This document shows positions 22,795-34,870 of a stretch of 64,000 bases of DNA, piece after piece. Origin of the DNA: Megalopta genalis (lineage: Eukaryota > Arthropoda > Insecta > Hymenoptera > Halictidae); contig NC_135020.1 in the NCBI RefSeq assembly GCF_051020955.1, positions 3,668,001 to 3,732,000 of the forward strand. Direction: 5' to 3'. Below the pieces are notes generated by a model. The model was given only the letters and a program-made list of their open reading frames with translations. It did not search any database and was not told the origin of the DNA. The position numbers and the translations under genes are program-made. Within the stretch, counting starts at the first letter, position 1. Each line of letters opens with the position of its first letter.

Positions 22795-23460
22795 TTCTTG
22801 TTGTTCTTCTTCTCCATGTTGTTCTTGTTGTTCTTGTTGTTCATACTGTTCATGTTGTTCTTGTTGTTCTTGTTGTTGTTGTTGTTGTTGTCCTTGTTGT
22901 TCTTGTTGTTGTAGTCATTGTTGTTCTTGTTGTGCTTGTTGTTCTTGTAGATCTTGTTGCTCTTGTTGCTCTTGTTGCTCTTGTTGTTCTTGTTGTTCTT
23001 GTTGCTCTTGTTGCTCTTGTTGCTTTTGTTGCTCTTGTTGCTCTTGTTGCTGTTGTTGTTCTTGTTGATCTGGTTGTTGATGTTCTTGTTGTTCATGTTG
23101 TTGTTGTTGTTGTTGTCCTTGTCCTTGTTGTTCTTGTTGTTGTTGTCCTTGTTGTTCTTGTTGTGCTTGTTGATCTTGTTGTTCTTGTTGTTCTTGTTGT
23201 TCTTGTTGCTCTTGTTGCTCTTGTTGCTCTTGTTGTTCTTGTTGTTCTTGTTGTTCTTGTTGTTGTTCTTGTTGTTCTTGTTGTTGTTCTTGTTGTTCTT
23301 GTTGTTCTCGTTGTTCTCGTTGTTCTCGTTGTTCTCGTTGTTCTCGTTGATCTCGTTGTTCTCGTTGTTCTCGTTGTTCTCGCTGTTCTCGTTGTTCTCG
23401 TTGTTCTCGTTGTTCTCGTTGTTCTCGTTGTTCTCGTTGTTCTCGTTGTTCTCGTTGTTC
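21662..23460 (+). repeat. 1.79-kb tandem repeat, copy 2
   Basis: Tandem partner of the previous block, with the same module order (GATC cluster from about 21828, CTCG block about 22039-22234, module E header 22660, CTCG block from 23307). It lacks about 18 bp of a CTCG pair near 22280 that copy 1 has near 20470. Agreement ends at about 23460 inside the CTCG block, where the sequence continues with a different CTCG pattern. The junction therefore lies in the most homogeneous sub-array, as expected for unequal exchange. Confidence 0.85.
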
Positions 23461-23570
23461 TCGTTGTCCTCGTTGTTCTCGTTGTTCTCGCTGTTCTCGT
23501 TGTTCTCGTTGTTCTCGTTGTTCTTGTTGTTCTTGTTGTTCTTGTTGTTCTTGCTGTTCTTGTTGCTCTT

Positions 23571-23601
<31 letters not shown>

Positions 23602-23787
23602 TTGTTCTTGTAGTTCTTGTTTTTGTTGTTCTTGTTGTTGTTGTTCTTGTCGTTGTGGTTCTTGTTGTTCCTGTTGTTGTTATTGTTCTTGTTGTTCTTG
23701 TTGTTGTTGTTCATGTGGTTCTTGTTGTTGTTGCTCTTGCTGTTCTTGTTCTTGTTGTCCTTGTTGTTCTTTCTGTTCTTGTTGTTT

Positions 23788-23830
<43 letters not shown>

Positions 23831-24400
23831 CCTTGCCGTTCTTGTTGTTCTTGTTGGTCTTGTTGCTCTTGTTGATCTTGTTGCTCTTGTTGTTCTTGTT
23901 GTTGTTCTTGTTGTTCTTGTTGTTGTTCTTGTTGTTCTTGTTGTTCTCGTTGTTCTCGTTGTTCTCGTTGTTCTCGTTGATCTCGTTGTTCTCGTTGTTC
24001 TCGTTGTTCTCGTTGTTCTCGTTGTTCTCGTTGTTCTCGTTGTTCTCGTTGTTCTCGTTGTTCTCGTTGTTCTCGTTGTCCTAGTTGTTCTCGTTGTTCT
24101 CGTTGTTCTCGTTGGTCTCGCTGTTCGCGTTATTCTCGTTGTTCTCGTTGTTCTCGTTGTTCTCGTTTTTCTCGTTGATCTCGTTGTTCTCGTTGTTCTC
24201 GTTGTTCTCGTTGTTCTCGTTGTTCTCGTTGTTCACGTTGTCCTCGTTGTTCTCGTTGTTCTCGTTGTCCTCGTTGGTCTCGTTGTTCTCGTTGTTCTCG
24301 TTGTTCACGTTGTTCTCGTTGGTCTCGTTGTTCTCGTTGTTCTCGTTGTTCTCGTTGTTCTCGTTGTTCTCGTTGTTTTTGTTGTTCTTGTTGTTCTTGT
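23461..24400 (+). repeat. Repeat A fragment with module B and a fused CTCG block
   Basis: After the end of the 1.79-kb pair, the array returns to repeat-A type sequence: module B at 23646 with one of the longest TTG runs (14 triplets), then a long CTCG block at about 23946-24376. It leads directly into the left edge of the tandem pair of repeat B. Confidence 0.8.
23946..24376 (+). repeat. Longest continuous CTCG sub-array (about 430 bp), chimeric
   Basis: Units of CTCGTTGTT run almost unbroken for about 430 bp. The left half has the CTAG and CTGTTCGCG variants typical of the block at 13453-13649 and its relatives. Elsewhere (13634, 25650, 29657) the CTGTTCGCG variant is followed within about 20 bp by plain TTCTTG units. 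Here it is followed by TTATTCTCG at about 24131 and then by the pattern with CTCGTTTTTC and TTCACG that belongs to the block at 3160-3472. The simplest reading is a crossover between two different CTCG blocks that fused them (inference). Confidence 0.8.
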
Positions 24401-25084
24401 TGTTCTTGTTGTTCTTGTTGTCCTTGTTGTTCTTGTTGTTCTTGTTGTTCATGTTGATCTTGTTGTTCCTCTTGTTGTTGTTCTAGTTGTCCTTGTTGTT
24501 GTTGTTCTGGTTGTCCTTGTTGTCCTTGTTGTTCTTGTTGTTCCGGTTGTTCTTGTTGTTCTTGTTCTTGTCGTTCTTGTTGTTTTTGCTGTTCATGTTG
24601 TCTTGTTGTCCTTGTTGTTCTAGTTGTTCTTGTTGTTCTTGTTGTTCTTGTTATTGTTGTTCTAGTTGTTCTTGTTGTTGTTGTTCTGGATGTTCTTGTT
24701 GTTCTTGTTGTTCTTGTTGTTGTTGTTGTTCTTATTTTTGTTGTTGTTGTTGTTGTTATTGTTGTTGTTATCCTTGTTGTTCTTGTTGTTCTTTTTGTTC
24801 TTGATGTTCTTGTTGTTCTTGTTGTTCTTGTTGTTCTTGTTGTTCTTGTTGTTCTTGTTGTTCTTGTTGTTCTTGTTGCTCATGTTGTTCTTGTTGTTCT
24901 TGTTGTTTTTGTTGTTCATGTTGTTCTTGTTGTTCTTCTTGTTGTTGTTCTAGTTGTCCTTGTTGTTGTTGTTGTCCTTGTTGCTCTTGTTGTTGTTGTC
25001 CTTGCTGTTCTTGTTGTGCTTGTTGTTCTTGTTGATCTTGTTGTTCTTGTTGCTCTTGTTGCTCTTGTTGTTCTCGTTGCTCTT

Positions 25085-25133
<49 letters not shown>

Positions 25134-25319
25134 TTGTTCTTGTAGTTCTTGTTTTTGTTGCTCTTGTTGTTGTTGTTCTTGTCGTTGTGGTTCTTGTTGT
25201 TCCTGTTGTTGTTATTGTTCTTGTTGTTCTTGTTGTTGTTGTTCATGTGGTTCTTGTTGTTGTTGCTCTTGCTGTTCTTGTTCTTGTTGTCCTTGTTGTT
25301 CTTTCTGTTCTTGTTGTTT

Positions 25320-25353
<34 letters not shown>

Positions 25354-27079
25354 CCTTGCCGTTCTTGTTGTTCTTGTTGGTCTTGTTGCTCTTGTTGATC
25401 TTGTTGCTCTTGTTGTTCTTGTTGTTGTTCTTGTTGTTCTTGTTGTTGTTCTTGTTGTTCTTGTTGTTCTCGTTGTTCTCGTTGTTCTCGTTGTTCTCGT
25501 TGATCTCGTTGTTCTCGTTGTTCTCGTTGTTCTCGTTGTTCTCGTTGTTCTCGTTGTTCTCGTTGTTCTCGTTGTTCTCGTTGTTCTCGTTGTTCTCGTT
25601 GTCCTAGTTGTTCTCGTTGTTCTCGTTGTTCTCGTTGGTCTCGCTGTTCGCGTTGTTCTCGTTGTTCTTGTTGTTCTTGTTGTTCTTGTTGTTCTTGTTG
25701 TTCTTGTTGTTCATGTTGTTCTTGTTGTTCTTGTTGTTCTTGTTGTTCTTGTTGTTCTTGTTGTTCTTGTTGTTCTTGTTGTTCTTGTTGTTCTTGTTGT
25801 TCTTGTTGTTCTTATTGTTCTTGTTGTTCTTGTTGTTCTTGTTGTTCTTGTTGTTCTTGTTGTTCTTGTTGTTCTTGTTGTTCTTGTTGTTGTTGTTGTT
25901 CTTGTTGTTCTTGTTGTTGTTGTTCTGGTTGTTCTTGTTGTTCTTGTTGTTCCGGTTGTTATTGTTGTTCTTGTTGTTCTTTTTGCTCTTGTTGTTCTTG
26001 TTGTTCTTGTTGTTTTTGTTGTTCTTGTTGTTGTTGTTGTTGTTCTTGTTGTTGTTCTAGTTGTTCTTGTTGTTGTTGTTCTGGTTGTTCTTGTTGTTCT
26101 TGTTGTTCTTGTTGCTCTTGTTGCTCTTGTTGCTCTTGTTGCTGTTGTTGCTGTTGTTGTTCTTGTTGTTCTGGTTGTTGATGTTCTTGTTCTTCATGTT
26201 GTTGTTGTTCTTGTTGTTATTGTTGTTGTTGTTGTTGTTGCTCTTGCTGTTCTTGTTGTTCTTGTTGTTGTTATAGTTGTTGTTGTCCTTGTTGTTCTTG
26301 TTGTTCTTGTTGTTCTTGTTGTTCTTGTTGTTCTTGTTGTTCTTGTTGTTCTTGTTGTTCATGTTGCTCTTGTTGTTGTTGTTGATGATGTTGTGCTTGT
26401 TGTTCTTGTTGTTCTTGTTGATCTTGTTGATCTTGTTGTTCTTGTTGTTCTTGTTGTTGTTCTTGTTGTTCTTGTTGTTGTTCTTGTTCTTCTTGTTGTT
26501 CTCGTTGTTCTCGTTGTTCTCGTTGTTCTCGTTGTTCTTGTTGTTCTTGTTGATCTTGTTGATCTTGTTGTTCTTGTTGTTCTTGTTGTTGTTCTTGTTG
26601 TTCTTGTTGTTCTTGTTGTTCTCGTTGTTCTCGTTGTTCTCGTTGTTCTCGTTGTTCTCGTTGTTCTTGTTGTTCTTGTTGTTCTTGCTGTTCTTGTTGT
26701 TGTTGTTGTTGTTCCTGTTGTTCTTGTTGTTTTTATTGCTCTTGTTGCTCTTGTTGTTCTTGTTGTTCTTGTTGTGCTTGTTGTTCTTGTTGTTCTTGTT
26801 GCACTTGTTGCTCTTGTTGCTCTTGTTGCTCTGGTTGTTGATGTTCTTGTTGTTAACGTTGTTGTTGTTCTTGCTGTTCTTGTTGTTCTTGTTGTTCTTG
26901 TTGTTCTTGTTATTCTTGTTGATCTTGTTGTTCTTGTTGCTCTCGTTGCTGTTGTAGTTCTTGTTGTTCTGGTTGTTGTTGTTCTTGTTGTTCTTCTTGT
27001 TCTTGTTCTAGTTGTTCTTGTTGTTGTTGTTCTGGTTTTTCTTGTCGTTCTTGTTGTTCCGGTTGTTCTTGCTGTTCTT

Positions 27080-27110
<31 letters not shown>

Positions 27111-28413
27111 TTCATGTTGTTCTTGTTGTTGTTGTCCTTGTTGTTCTTGTTGTTCTTGTTGTTCTTGTTGTTCTTGTTGTTCTTGTTGTTCTTGTTGTTC
27201 ATGTTGTTCTTGTTGTTCTTGTTGTTCTTGTTGTTCTTGTTGTTCATGTTGTTCTTGTTGTTCTTGTTGTTCTTGTTGTTCTTGTTGTTCTTATTGTTCT
27301 TGTTGTTCTTGTTGTTCTTGTTGTTCTTGTTGTTCTTGTTGTTCTTGTTGTTGTTGTTGTTCTTGTTGTTCTTGTTGTTGTTGTTCTGGTTGTTCTTGTT
27401 GTTCCGGTTGTTCTTGTTGTTCCGGTTGTTATTGTTGTTCTTGTTGTTCTTTTTGCTCTTGTTGTTCTTGTTGTTCTTGTTGTTTTTGTTGTTCTTGTTG
27501 TTGTTGTTGTTGTTCTTGTTGTTGTTCTAATTGTTCTTGTTGTTGTTCTGGTTGTTCTTGTTGTTCTTGTTGTTCTTGTTGCTCTTGTTGCTCTTGTTGC
27601 TCTTGTTGCTGTTGCTGCTGTTGTTGTTCTTGTTGTTCTGGTTGTTGATGTTCTTGTTCTTCATGTTGTTGTTGTTCTTGTTGTTATTGTTGTTGTTGTT
27701 GTTGTTGCTCTTGCTGTTCTTGTTGTTCTTGTTGTTGTTATAGTTGTTGTTGTCCTTGTTGTTCTTGTTGTTCTTGTTGTTCTTGTTGTTCTTGTTGTTC
27801 TTGTTGTTCTTACTGTTCATGTTGCTCTTGTTGTTGTTGTTGATGGTGTTGTGCTTGTTGTTGTTGTTGATGATGTTGTGCTTGTTGTTCTTGTTGTTCC
27901 TGTTGATCTTGTTGATCTTGTTGTTCTTGTTGTTCTTTTTGTTGTTCTTGTTGTTCTTGTTGTTGTTCTTGTTCTTCTTGTTGTTCTTGTTGTTCTCGTT
28001 GTTCTCGTTGTTCTTGTTGTTGTTCTTGTTGTTGTTCTTGTTGTTCTTGTTGTTGTTCTTGTTGTTCTTGTTGTTCTTGTTGTTCTCGTTGTTCTCGTTG
28101 TTCTCGTTGTTCTCATTGCTCTCGTTGTTCTCGTTGTCCTCGTTGTTCTCGTTGTTCTCGTTGTTCTCGTTGTTCTCGTTGTTCTCGTTGTTCTCGTTGT
28201 TCTCGTTGGTCTCGTTGTTCTCGTTGTTCTCGTTGTTCTCGTTGTTCTCGTTGTTTTTGTTGTTCTTGTTGTTCTTGTTGTTCTTGTTGTTCTTGTTGTT
28301 CTTGTTGTTCTTGTTGTTCTTGTTGTTGTTGTTGTTCTTGTTGATCTTACTGTTCTTGTTGATCTTGTTGATCTTGTTGTCCTTGTTGATCTTGTTGATC
28401 TTGTTGTTCTTGT
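24401..28413 (+). repeat. Higher-order repeat B, copy 2 (4.0 kb)
   Basis: Tandem copy with the next block at an offset of 4,007-4,019 over most landmarks (24954/28961, 25608/29615, 26061/30077, 27008/31024, 27744/31763). It also matches repeat B copy 1 about 12.0 kb upstream. It contains module B at 25178, CTCG blocks at about 25469-25664 and 28085-28254, a GTTAAC site at 26852, the module E header at 27012 and the deletion element at 24589. A CTCATTGCTC variant near 28114 is shared with the next copy. The right end stops in a GATC-rich cluster at about 28413. Confidence 0.87.
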
Positions 28414-29091
28414 TGTTCTTGTTGTTCTTGTTGTCCTTGTTGTTCTTGTTGTTCTTGTTGTTCATGTTGATCTTGTTGTTCCTCTTGTTGTTGTTCTAGT
28501 TGTCCTTGTTGTTGTTGTTCTGGTTGTCCTTGTTGTCCTTGTTGTTCTTGTTGTTCCGGTTGTTCTTGTTGTTCTTGTTCTTGTCGTTCTTGTTGTTTTT
28601 GCTGTTCATGTTGTCTTGTTGTCCTTGTTGTTCTAGTTGTTCTTGTTGTTCTTGTTGTTCTTGTTATTGTTGTTCTAGTTGTTCTTGTTGTTGTTGTTCT
28701 GGATGTTCTTGTTGTTCTTGTTGTTCTTGTTGTTGTTGTTGTTCTTATTTTTGTTGTTGTTGTTGTTGTTATTGTTGTTGTTGTTATCCTTGTTGTTCTT
28801 GTTGTTCTTTTTGTTCTTGATGTTCTTGTTGTTCTTGTTGTTCTTGTTGTTCTTGTTGTTCTTGTTGTTCTTGTTGTTCTTGTTGCTCATGTTGTTCTTG
28901 TTGTTCTTGTTGTTTTTGTTGTTCATGTTGTTCTTGTTGTTCTTCTTGTTGTTGTTCTAGTTGTCCTTGTTGTTGTTGTTGTCCTTGTTGCTCTTGTTGT
29001 TGTTGTCCTTGCTGTTCTTGTTGTGCTTGTTGTTCTTGTTGATCTTGTTGTTCTTGTTGCTCTTGTTGCTCTTGTTGTTCTCGTTGCTCTT

Positions 29092-29140
<49 letters not shown>

Positions 29141-29326
29141 TTGTTCTTGTAGTTCTTGTTTTTGTTGCTCTTGTTGTTGTTGTTCTTGTCGTTGTGGTTC
29201 TTGTTGTTCCTGTTGTTGTTATTGTTCTTGTTGTTCTTGTTGTTGTTGTTCATGTGGTTCTTGTTGTTGTTGCTCTTGCTGTTCTTGTTCTTGTTGTCCT
29301 TGTTGTTCTTTCTGTTCTTGTTGTTT

Positions 29327-29360
<34 letters not shown>

Positions 29361-31095
29361 CCTTGCCGTTCTTGTTGTTCTTGTTGGTCTTGTTGCTCTT
29401 GTTGATCTTGTTGCTCTTGTTGTTCTTGTTGTTGTTCTTGTTGTTCTTGTTGTTGTTCTTGTTGTTCTTGTTGTTCTCGTTGTTCTCGTTGTTCTCGTTG
29501 TTCTCGTTGATCTCGTTGTTCTCGTTGTTCTCGTTGTTCTCGTTGTTCTCGTTGTTCTCGTTGTTCTCGTTGTTCTCGTTGTTCTCGTTGTTCTCGTTGT
29601 TCTCGTTGTCCTAGTTGTTCTCGTTGTTCTCGTTGTTCTCGTTGGTCTCGCTGTTCGCGTTGTTCTCGTTGTTCTTGTTGTTCTTGTTGTTCTTGTTGTT
29701 CTTGTTGTTCTTGTTGTTCATGTTGTTCTTGTTGTTCTTGTTGTTCTTGTTGTTCTTGTTGTTCTTGTTGTTCTTGTTGTTCTTGTTGTTCTTGTTGTTC
29801 TTGTTGTTCTTATTGTTCTTGTTGTTCTTGTTGTTCTTGTTGTTCTTGTTGTTCTTGTTGTTCTTGTTGTTCTTGTTGTTCTTGTTGTTCTTGTTGTTCT
29901 TGTTGTTGTTGTTGTTCTTGTTGTTCTTGTTGTTGTTGTTCTGGTTGTTCTTGTTGTTCTTGTTGTTCCGGTTGTTATTGTTGTTCTTGTTGTTCTTTTT
30001 GCTCTTGTTGTTCTTGTTGTTCTTGTTGTTTTTGTTGTTCTTGTTGTTGTTGTTGTTGTTCTTGTTGTTGTTCTAGTTGTTCTTGTTGTTGTTGTTCTGG
30101 TTGTTCTTGTTGTTCTTGTTGTTCTTGTTGCTCTTGTTGCTCTTGTTGCTCTTGTTGCTGTTGTTGCTGTTGTTGTTCTTGTTGTTCTGGTTGTTGATGT
30201 TCTTGTTCTTCATGTTGTTGTTGTTCTTGTTGTTATTGTTGTTGTTGTTGTTGTTGCTCTTGCTGTTCTTGTTGTTCTTGTTGTTGTTATAGTTGTTGTT
30301 GTCCTTGTTGTTCTTGTTGTTCTTGTTGTTCTTGTTGTTCTTGTTGTTCTTGTTGTTCTTGTTGTTCTTGTTGTTCATGTTGCTCTTGTTGTTGTTGTTG
30401 ATGATGTTGTGCTTGTTGTTCTTGTTGTTCTTGTTGATCTTGTTGATCTTGTTGTTCTTGTTGTTCTTGTTGTTGTTCTTGTTGTTCTTGTTGTTGTTCT
30501 TGTTCTTCTTGTTGTTCTCGTTGTTCTCGTTGTTCTCGTTGTTCTCGTTGTTCTTGTTGTTCTTGTTGATCTTGTTGATCTTGTTGTTCTTGTTGTTCTT
30601 GTTGTTGTTCTTGTTGTTCTTGTTGTTCTTGTTGTTCTCGTTGTTCTCGTTGTTCTCGTTGTTCTCGTTGTTCTCGTTGTTCTTGTTGTTCTTGTTGTTC
30701 TTGCTGTTCTTGTTGTTGTTGTTGTTGTTCCTGTTGTTCTTGTTGTTTTTATTGCTCTTGTTGCTCTTGTTGTTCTTGTTGTTCTTGTTGTGCTTGTTGT
30801 TCTTGTTGTTCTTGTTGCACTTGTTGCTCTTGTTGCTCTTGTTGCTCTGGTTGTTGATGTTCTTGTTGTTAACGTTGTTGTTGTTCTTGCTGTTCTTGTT
30901 GTTCTTGTTGTTCTTGTTGTTCTTGTTATTCTTGTTGATCTTGTTGTTCTTGTTGCTCTCGTTGCTGTTGTAGTTCTTGTTGTTCTGGTTGTTGTTGTTC
31001 TTGTTGTTCTTCTTGTTCTTGTTCTAGTTGTTCTTGTTGTTGTTGTTCTGGTTTTTCTTGTCGTTCTTGTTGTTCCGGTTGTTCTTGCTGTTCTT

Positions 31096-31126
<31 letters not shown>

Positions 31127-32520
31127 TTCATGTTGTTCTTGTTGTTGTTGTCCTTGTTGTTCTTGTTGTTCTTGTTGTTCTTGTTGTTCTTGTTGTTCTT
31201 GTTGTTCTTGTTGTTCATGTTGTTCTTGTTGTTCTTGTTGTTCTTGTTGTTCTTGTTGTTCATGTTGTTCTTGTTGTTCTTGTTGTTCTTGTTGTTCTTG
31301 TTGTTCTTATTGTTCTTGTTGTTCTTGTTGTTCTTGTTGTTCTTGTTGTTCTTGTTGTTCTTGTTGTTGTTGTTGTTCTTGTTGTTCTTGTTGTTGTTGT
31401 TCTGGTTGTTCTTGTTGTTCCGGTTGTTCTTGTTGTTCCGGTTGTTATTGTTGTTCTTGTTGTTCTTTTTGCTCTTGTTGTTCTTGTTGTTCTTGTTGTT
31501 TTTGTTGTTCTTGTTGTTGTTGTTGTTGTTCTTGTTGTTGTTCTAATTGTTCTTGTTGTTGTTGTTCTGGTTGTTCTTGTTGTTCTTGTTGTTCTTGTTG
31601 CTCTTGTTGCTCTTGTTGCTCTTGTTGCTGTTGCTGCTGTTGTTGTTCTTGTTGTTCTGGTTGTTGATGTTCTTGTTCTTCATGTTGTTGTTGTTCTTGT
31701 TGTTATTGTTGTTGTTGTTGTTGTTGCTCTTGCTGTTCTTGTTGTTCTTGTTGTTGTTATAGTTGTTGTTGTCCTTGTTGTTCTTGTTGTTCTTGTTGTT
31801 CTTGTTGTTCTTGTTGTTCTTGTTGTTCTTGTTGTTCTTGTTGTTCTTACTGTTCATGTTGCTCTTGTTGTTGTTGTTGATGATGTTGTGCTTGTTGTTG
31901 TTGTTGATGATGTTGTGCTTGTTGTTCTTGTTGTTCCTGTTGATCTTGTTGATCTTGTTGTTCTTGTTGTTCTTTTTGTTGTTCTTGTTGTTCTTGTTGT
32001 TGTTCTTGTTCTTCTTGTTGTTCTTGTTGTTCTCGTTGTTCTCGTTGTTCTTGTTGTTGTTCTTGTTGTTGTTCTTGTTGTTCTTGTTGTTGTTCTTGTT
32101 GTTCTTGTTGTTCTTGTTGTTCTCGTTGTTCTCGTTGTTCTCGTTGTTCTCATTGCTCTCGTTGTTCTCGTTGTCCTCGTTGTTCTCGTTGTTCTCGTTG
32201 TTCTCGTTGTTCTCGTTGTTCTCGTTGTTCTCGTTGTTCTCGTTGTTCTCGTTGGTCTCGTTGTTCTCGTTGTTCTCGTTGTTCTCGTTGTTCTCGTTGT
32301 TTTTGTTGTTCTTGTTGTTCTTGTTGTTCTTGTTGTTCTTGTTGTTCTTGTTGTTCTTGTTGTTCTTGTTGTTGTTGTTGTTCTTGTTGATCTTACTGTT
32401 CTTGTTGATCTTGTTGATCTTGTTGTCCTTGTTGATCTTGTTGATCTTGTTGTTCTTGTTGTTCTTGTTGATCTTGTTGATCTTGTTGTTCTTGTTGTTC
32501 TTGTTGCTCTTGTTGCTCTT

Positions 32521-32551
<31 letters not shown>

Positions 32552-33024
32552 TTGTTCTTGTTGTTCTTGTTGTTGTTCTTGTTGTTGTTCTTGTTGTTCT
32601 CGTTGTTTTCGTTGTTCTTGTTGTTCTCGTTGTTTTCGTTGTTCTCGCTGTTCTCGTTGCTCTCGTTGTTCTCGTTGATCTCGTTGTTCTCGTTGTTCTC
32701 GTTGTTCTCGTTGTTCTCGTTGTTCTCGTTGGTCTCGTTGTTCTCGTTGTTCTCGTTGTTCTCGTTGTTCTCGTTGTTCTCGTTGTTTTTGTTGTTCTTG
32801 TTGTTCTTGTTGTTCTAGTTGTTCTTGTTGTTCTTGTTGTTCTTGTTGTTCATGTTGTTCTTGTTGTTCTTCTTGTTGTTGTTCTAGTTGTCCTTGTTGT
32901 TGTTGTTCTGGTTGTCCTTGTTGTCCTTGTTGTTCTTGTTGTTCCGGTTGTTCTTGTTGTTCTTGTTCTTGTTGTTCTTGTTGTTATTGCTGTTCATGTT
33001 GTCTTGTTGTCCTTGTTGTTCTAG
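28414..33024 (+). repeat. Higher-order repeat B, copy 3 (4.6 kb, extended)
   Basis: Tandem partner of the previous block that continues beyond it. At about 32450 it keeps the GATC cluster and goes on into a second CTCG block (32599-32786) and the deletion element at 32990, which match copy 1 at an offset of 16,270. Contents: deletion element 28602, module B 29185, CTCG blocks about 29476-29671 and 32122-32299, GTTAAC 30868, module E header 31028. Copies 2 and 3 share details that copy 1 lacks, such as GTTAAC against GGTAAC, so the 24-33 kb pair is the more recent duplication (inference). Confidence 0.86.
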
Positions 33025-33275
33025 TTGTTCTTGTTGTTCTAGTTGTTCTTGTTGTTCTTATTGTTGTTGTTGTTCTTGTTGTTGTTGTTCTAGTTGTTCT
33101 TGTTGTTGTTGTTCTGGTTGTTCTTGTTGTTCTTGTTGTTCTTGTTGTTCTTGTTGTTCTTGTTGTTGTTGTTGTTCTTATTTTTGTTGTTGTTGTTGTT
33201 GTTATTGTTGTTGTTGTCCTTGTTGTTCTTGTTGTTCTTTTTGTTCTTGATGTTCTTGTTGTTCTTGTTGTTCTT

Positions 33276-33306
<31 letters not shown>

Positions 33307-33347
33307 TTCTTGTTGCACTTGTTGCTCTTGTTGTTCTCGTTGCTCTT

Positions 33348-33378
<31 letters not shown>

Positions 33379-34598
33379 TTCTTGTTGTTCTTGTTGTTGT
33401 TCTTGTAGTTCTTGTTTTTGTTGTTCTTGTTGTTGTTGTTCTTGTCGTTGTGGATCTTGTTGTTCCTGTTGTTGTTGTTGTTCTTGTTGTTCTTGTTGTT
33501 GTTGTTCATGTGGTTCTAGTTGTTGTTGCTCTTGCTGTTCTTGTTCTTGTTGTCCTTGTTGTTCTTTCTGTTCTTGTTGTTTTTGTTGTTGTTGTTGTTG
33601 TTGTTGTTGTAGTTGTCCTTGCCGTTCTTGTTGTTCTTGTTGTTCTTGTTGTTCTTGTTGTTCTTGTTGTTCTTGTTGTTCTTGTTGGTCTTGTTGCTCT
33701 TGTTGATCTTGTTGTTCTTGTTGTTCTTGTTGTTATTGATGCTCTTGTTGCTCTTGTTGCTCTTGTTGCTGTTGTTGTTCTTGTTGTTCTGGTTGTTGAT
33801 GTTCTTGTTGTTCTTGTTGTTGTTGTTGTTGCTCTTGCTGTTCTTGTTGTTCTTGTTGTTGTTATTGTTGTTGTTGTCCTTGTTGTTCTTGTTGTTCCTG
33901 TTGTTCTTGTTGTTCTTGTTGTTCTTGTTCTTCTTGTTCTTCTTGTTGTTCTTGTTGTTCTTGTTGTTCTTGTTCTTCTTGTTGCTCTTGTTGTTCTTGT
34001 TGTTCTTACTGTTCATGTTGTTCTTGTTGTTGTTGTTGATGATGTTGTCCTTGTTGTTCTTGTTGTTGTTGTCCTTGTTGTTCTTGTTGTGCTTGTTGTT
34101 CTTGTTGTTCTTGTTGTTCTTGTTGTTCTTACTGGTCATGTTGTTCTTGTTGTTGTTGTTGATGATGGTGTCCTTGTTGTTCTTGTTGTTGTTGTTGATG
34201 ATGTTGTCCTTGTTGTTCTTGTTGTTCTTGTTCTTCTTGTTGCTCTTGTTGTTCTTGTTGTTCTTACTGTTCATGTTGTTCTTGTTGTTGTTGTTGATGA
34301 TGTTGTCCTTGTTGTTCTTGTTGTTGTTGTCCTTGTTGCTCTTGTTGTGCTTGTTGTTCTTGTTGTTCTTGTTGTTGTTGTTGTTGTTCTTGTTGTTCTT
34401 GTTGTTCTTGTTGATCTTGTTGTTCTTGTTGCTCTCGTTGCTGTTGTAGTTCTTGTTGTTCTGGTTGTTGTTGTTCTTGTTGTTCTTCTTGTTCTTGTTC
34501 TAGTTGTTCTTGTTGTTGTTGTTCTGGTTTTTCTTATCGTTCTTGTTGTTCCGGTTGTTCTTGTTGTTCTTGTTGTTCTTGTTGTTCTTGTTGTTCTT

Positions 34599-34629
<31 letters not shown>

Positions 34630-34870
34630 TTCTTGTTGTTCTTGTTCTCCATGTTGTTCTTGTTGTTCTTGTTGTTCTTACTGTTCATGTTGTTCTTGTT
34701 GTTCTTGTTGTTGTTGTTGTTGTCCTTGTTGTTCTTGTTGTAGTTGTCATTGTTGTTCTTGTTGTGCTTGTTGTTCTTGTAGATCTTGTTGTTCTTGTTG
34801 CTCTTGTTGCTCTTGTTGCTCTTGCTGTTCTTGTTGTTCTTGTTGCTCTTGTTGCTCTTGTTGCTTTTGT
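33025..34870 (+). repeat. Second occurrence of the 16.8-18.3 kb mosaic
   Basis: Matches the stretch after repeat B copy 1, starting at an offset of 16,270-16,279 and ending near 16,537. Module B at 33441 carries the variant GTGGATC, and a TGTAGTTG interruption sits in its TTG run near 33610. The growth in offset comes from additional units around 33900-34320: GATGATG/TTACTG modules, one with the variant TTACTGGTCATG at about 34130 and one with GATGATGGTG. Module E header at 34504. Together with repeat B copy 3 this indicates a duplicated segment longer than 5 kb. Confidence 0.8.

Noticed and set aside
12954..24954. Exactly 12,000-bp spacing between two identical headers
   Set aside because: The spacing drifts to 12,015, 12,033 and 12,009 at neighbouring landmarks, so the round number is coincidence.
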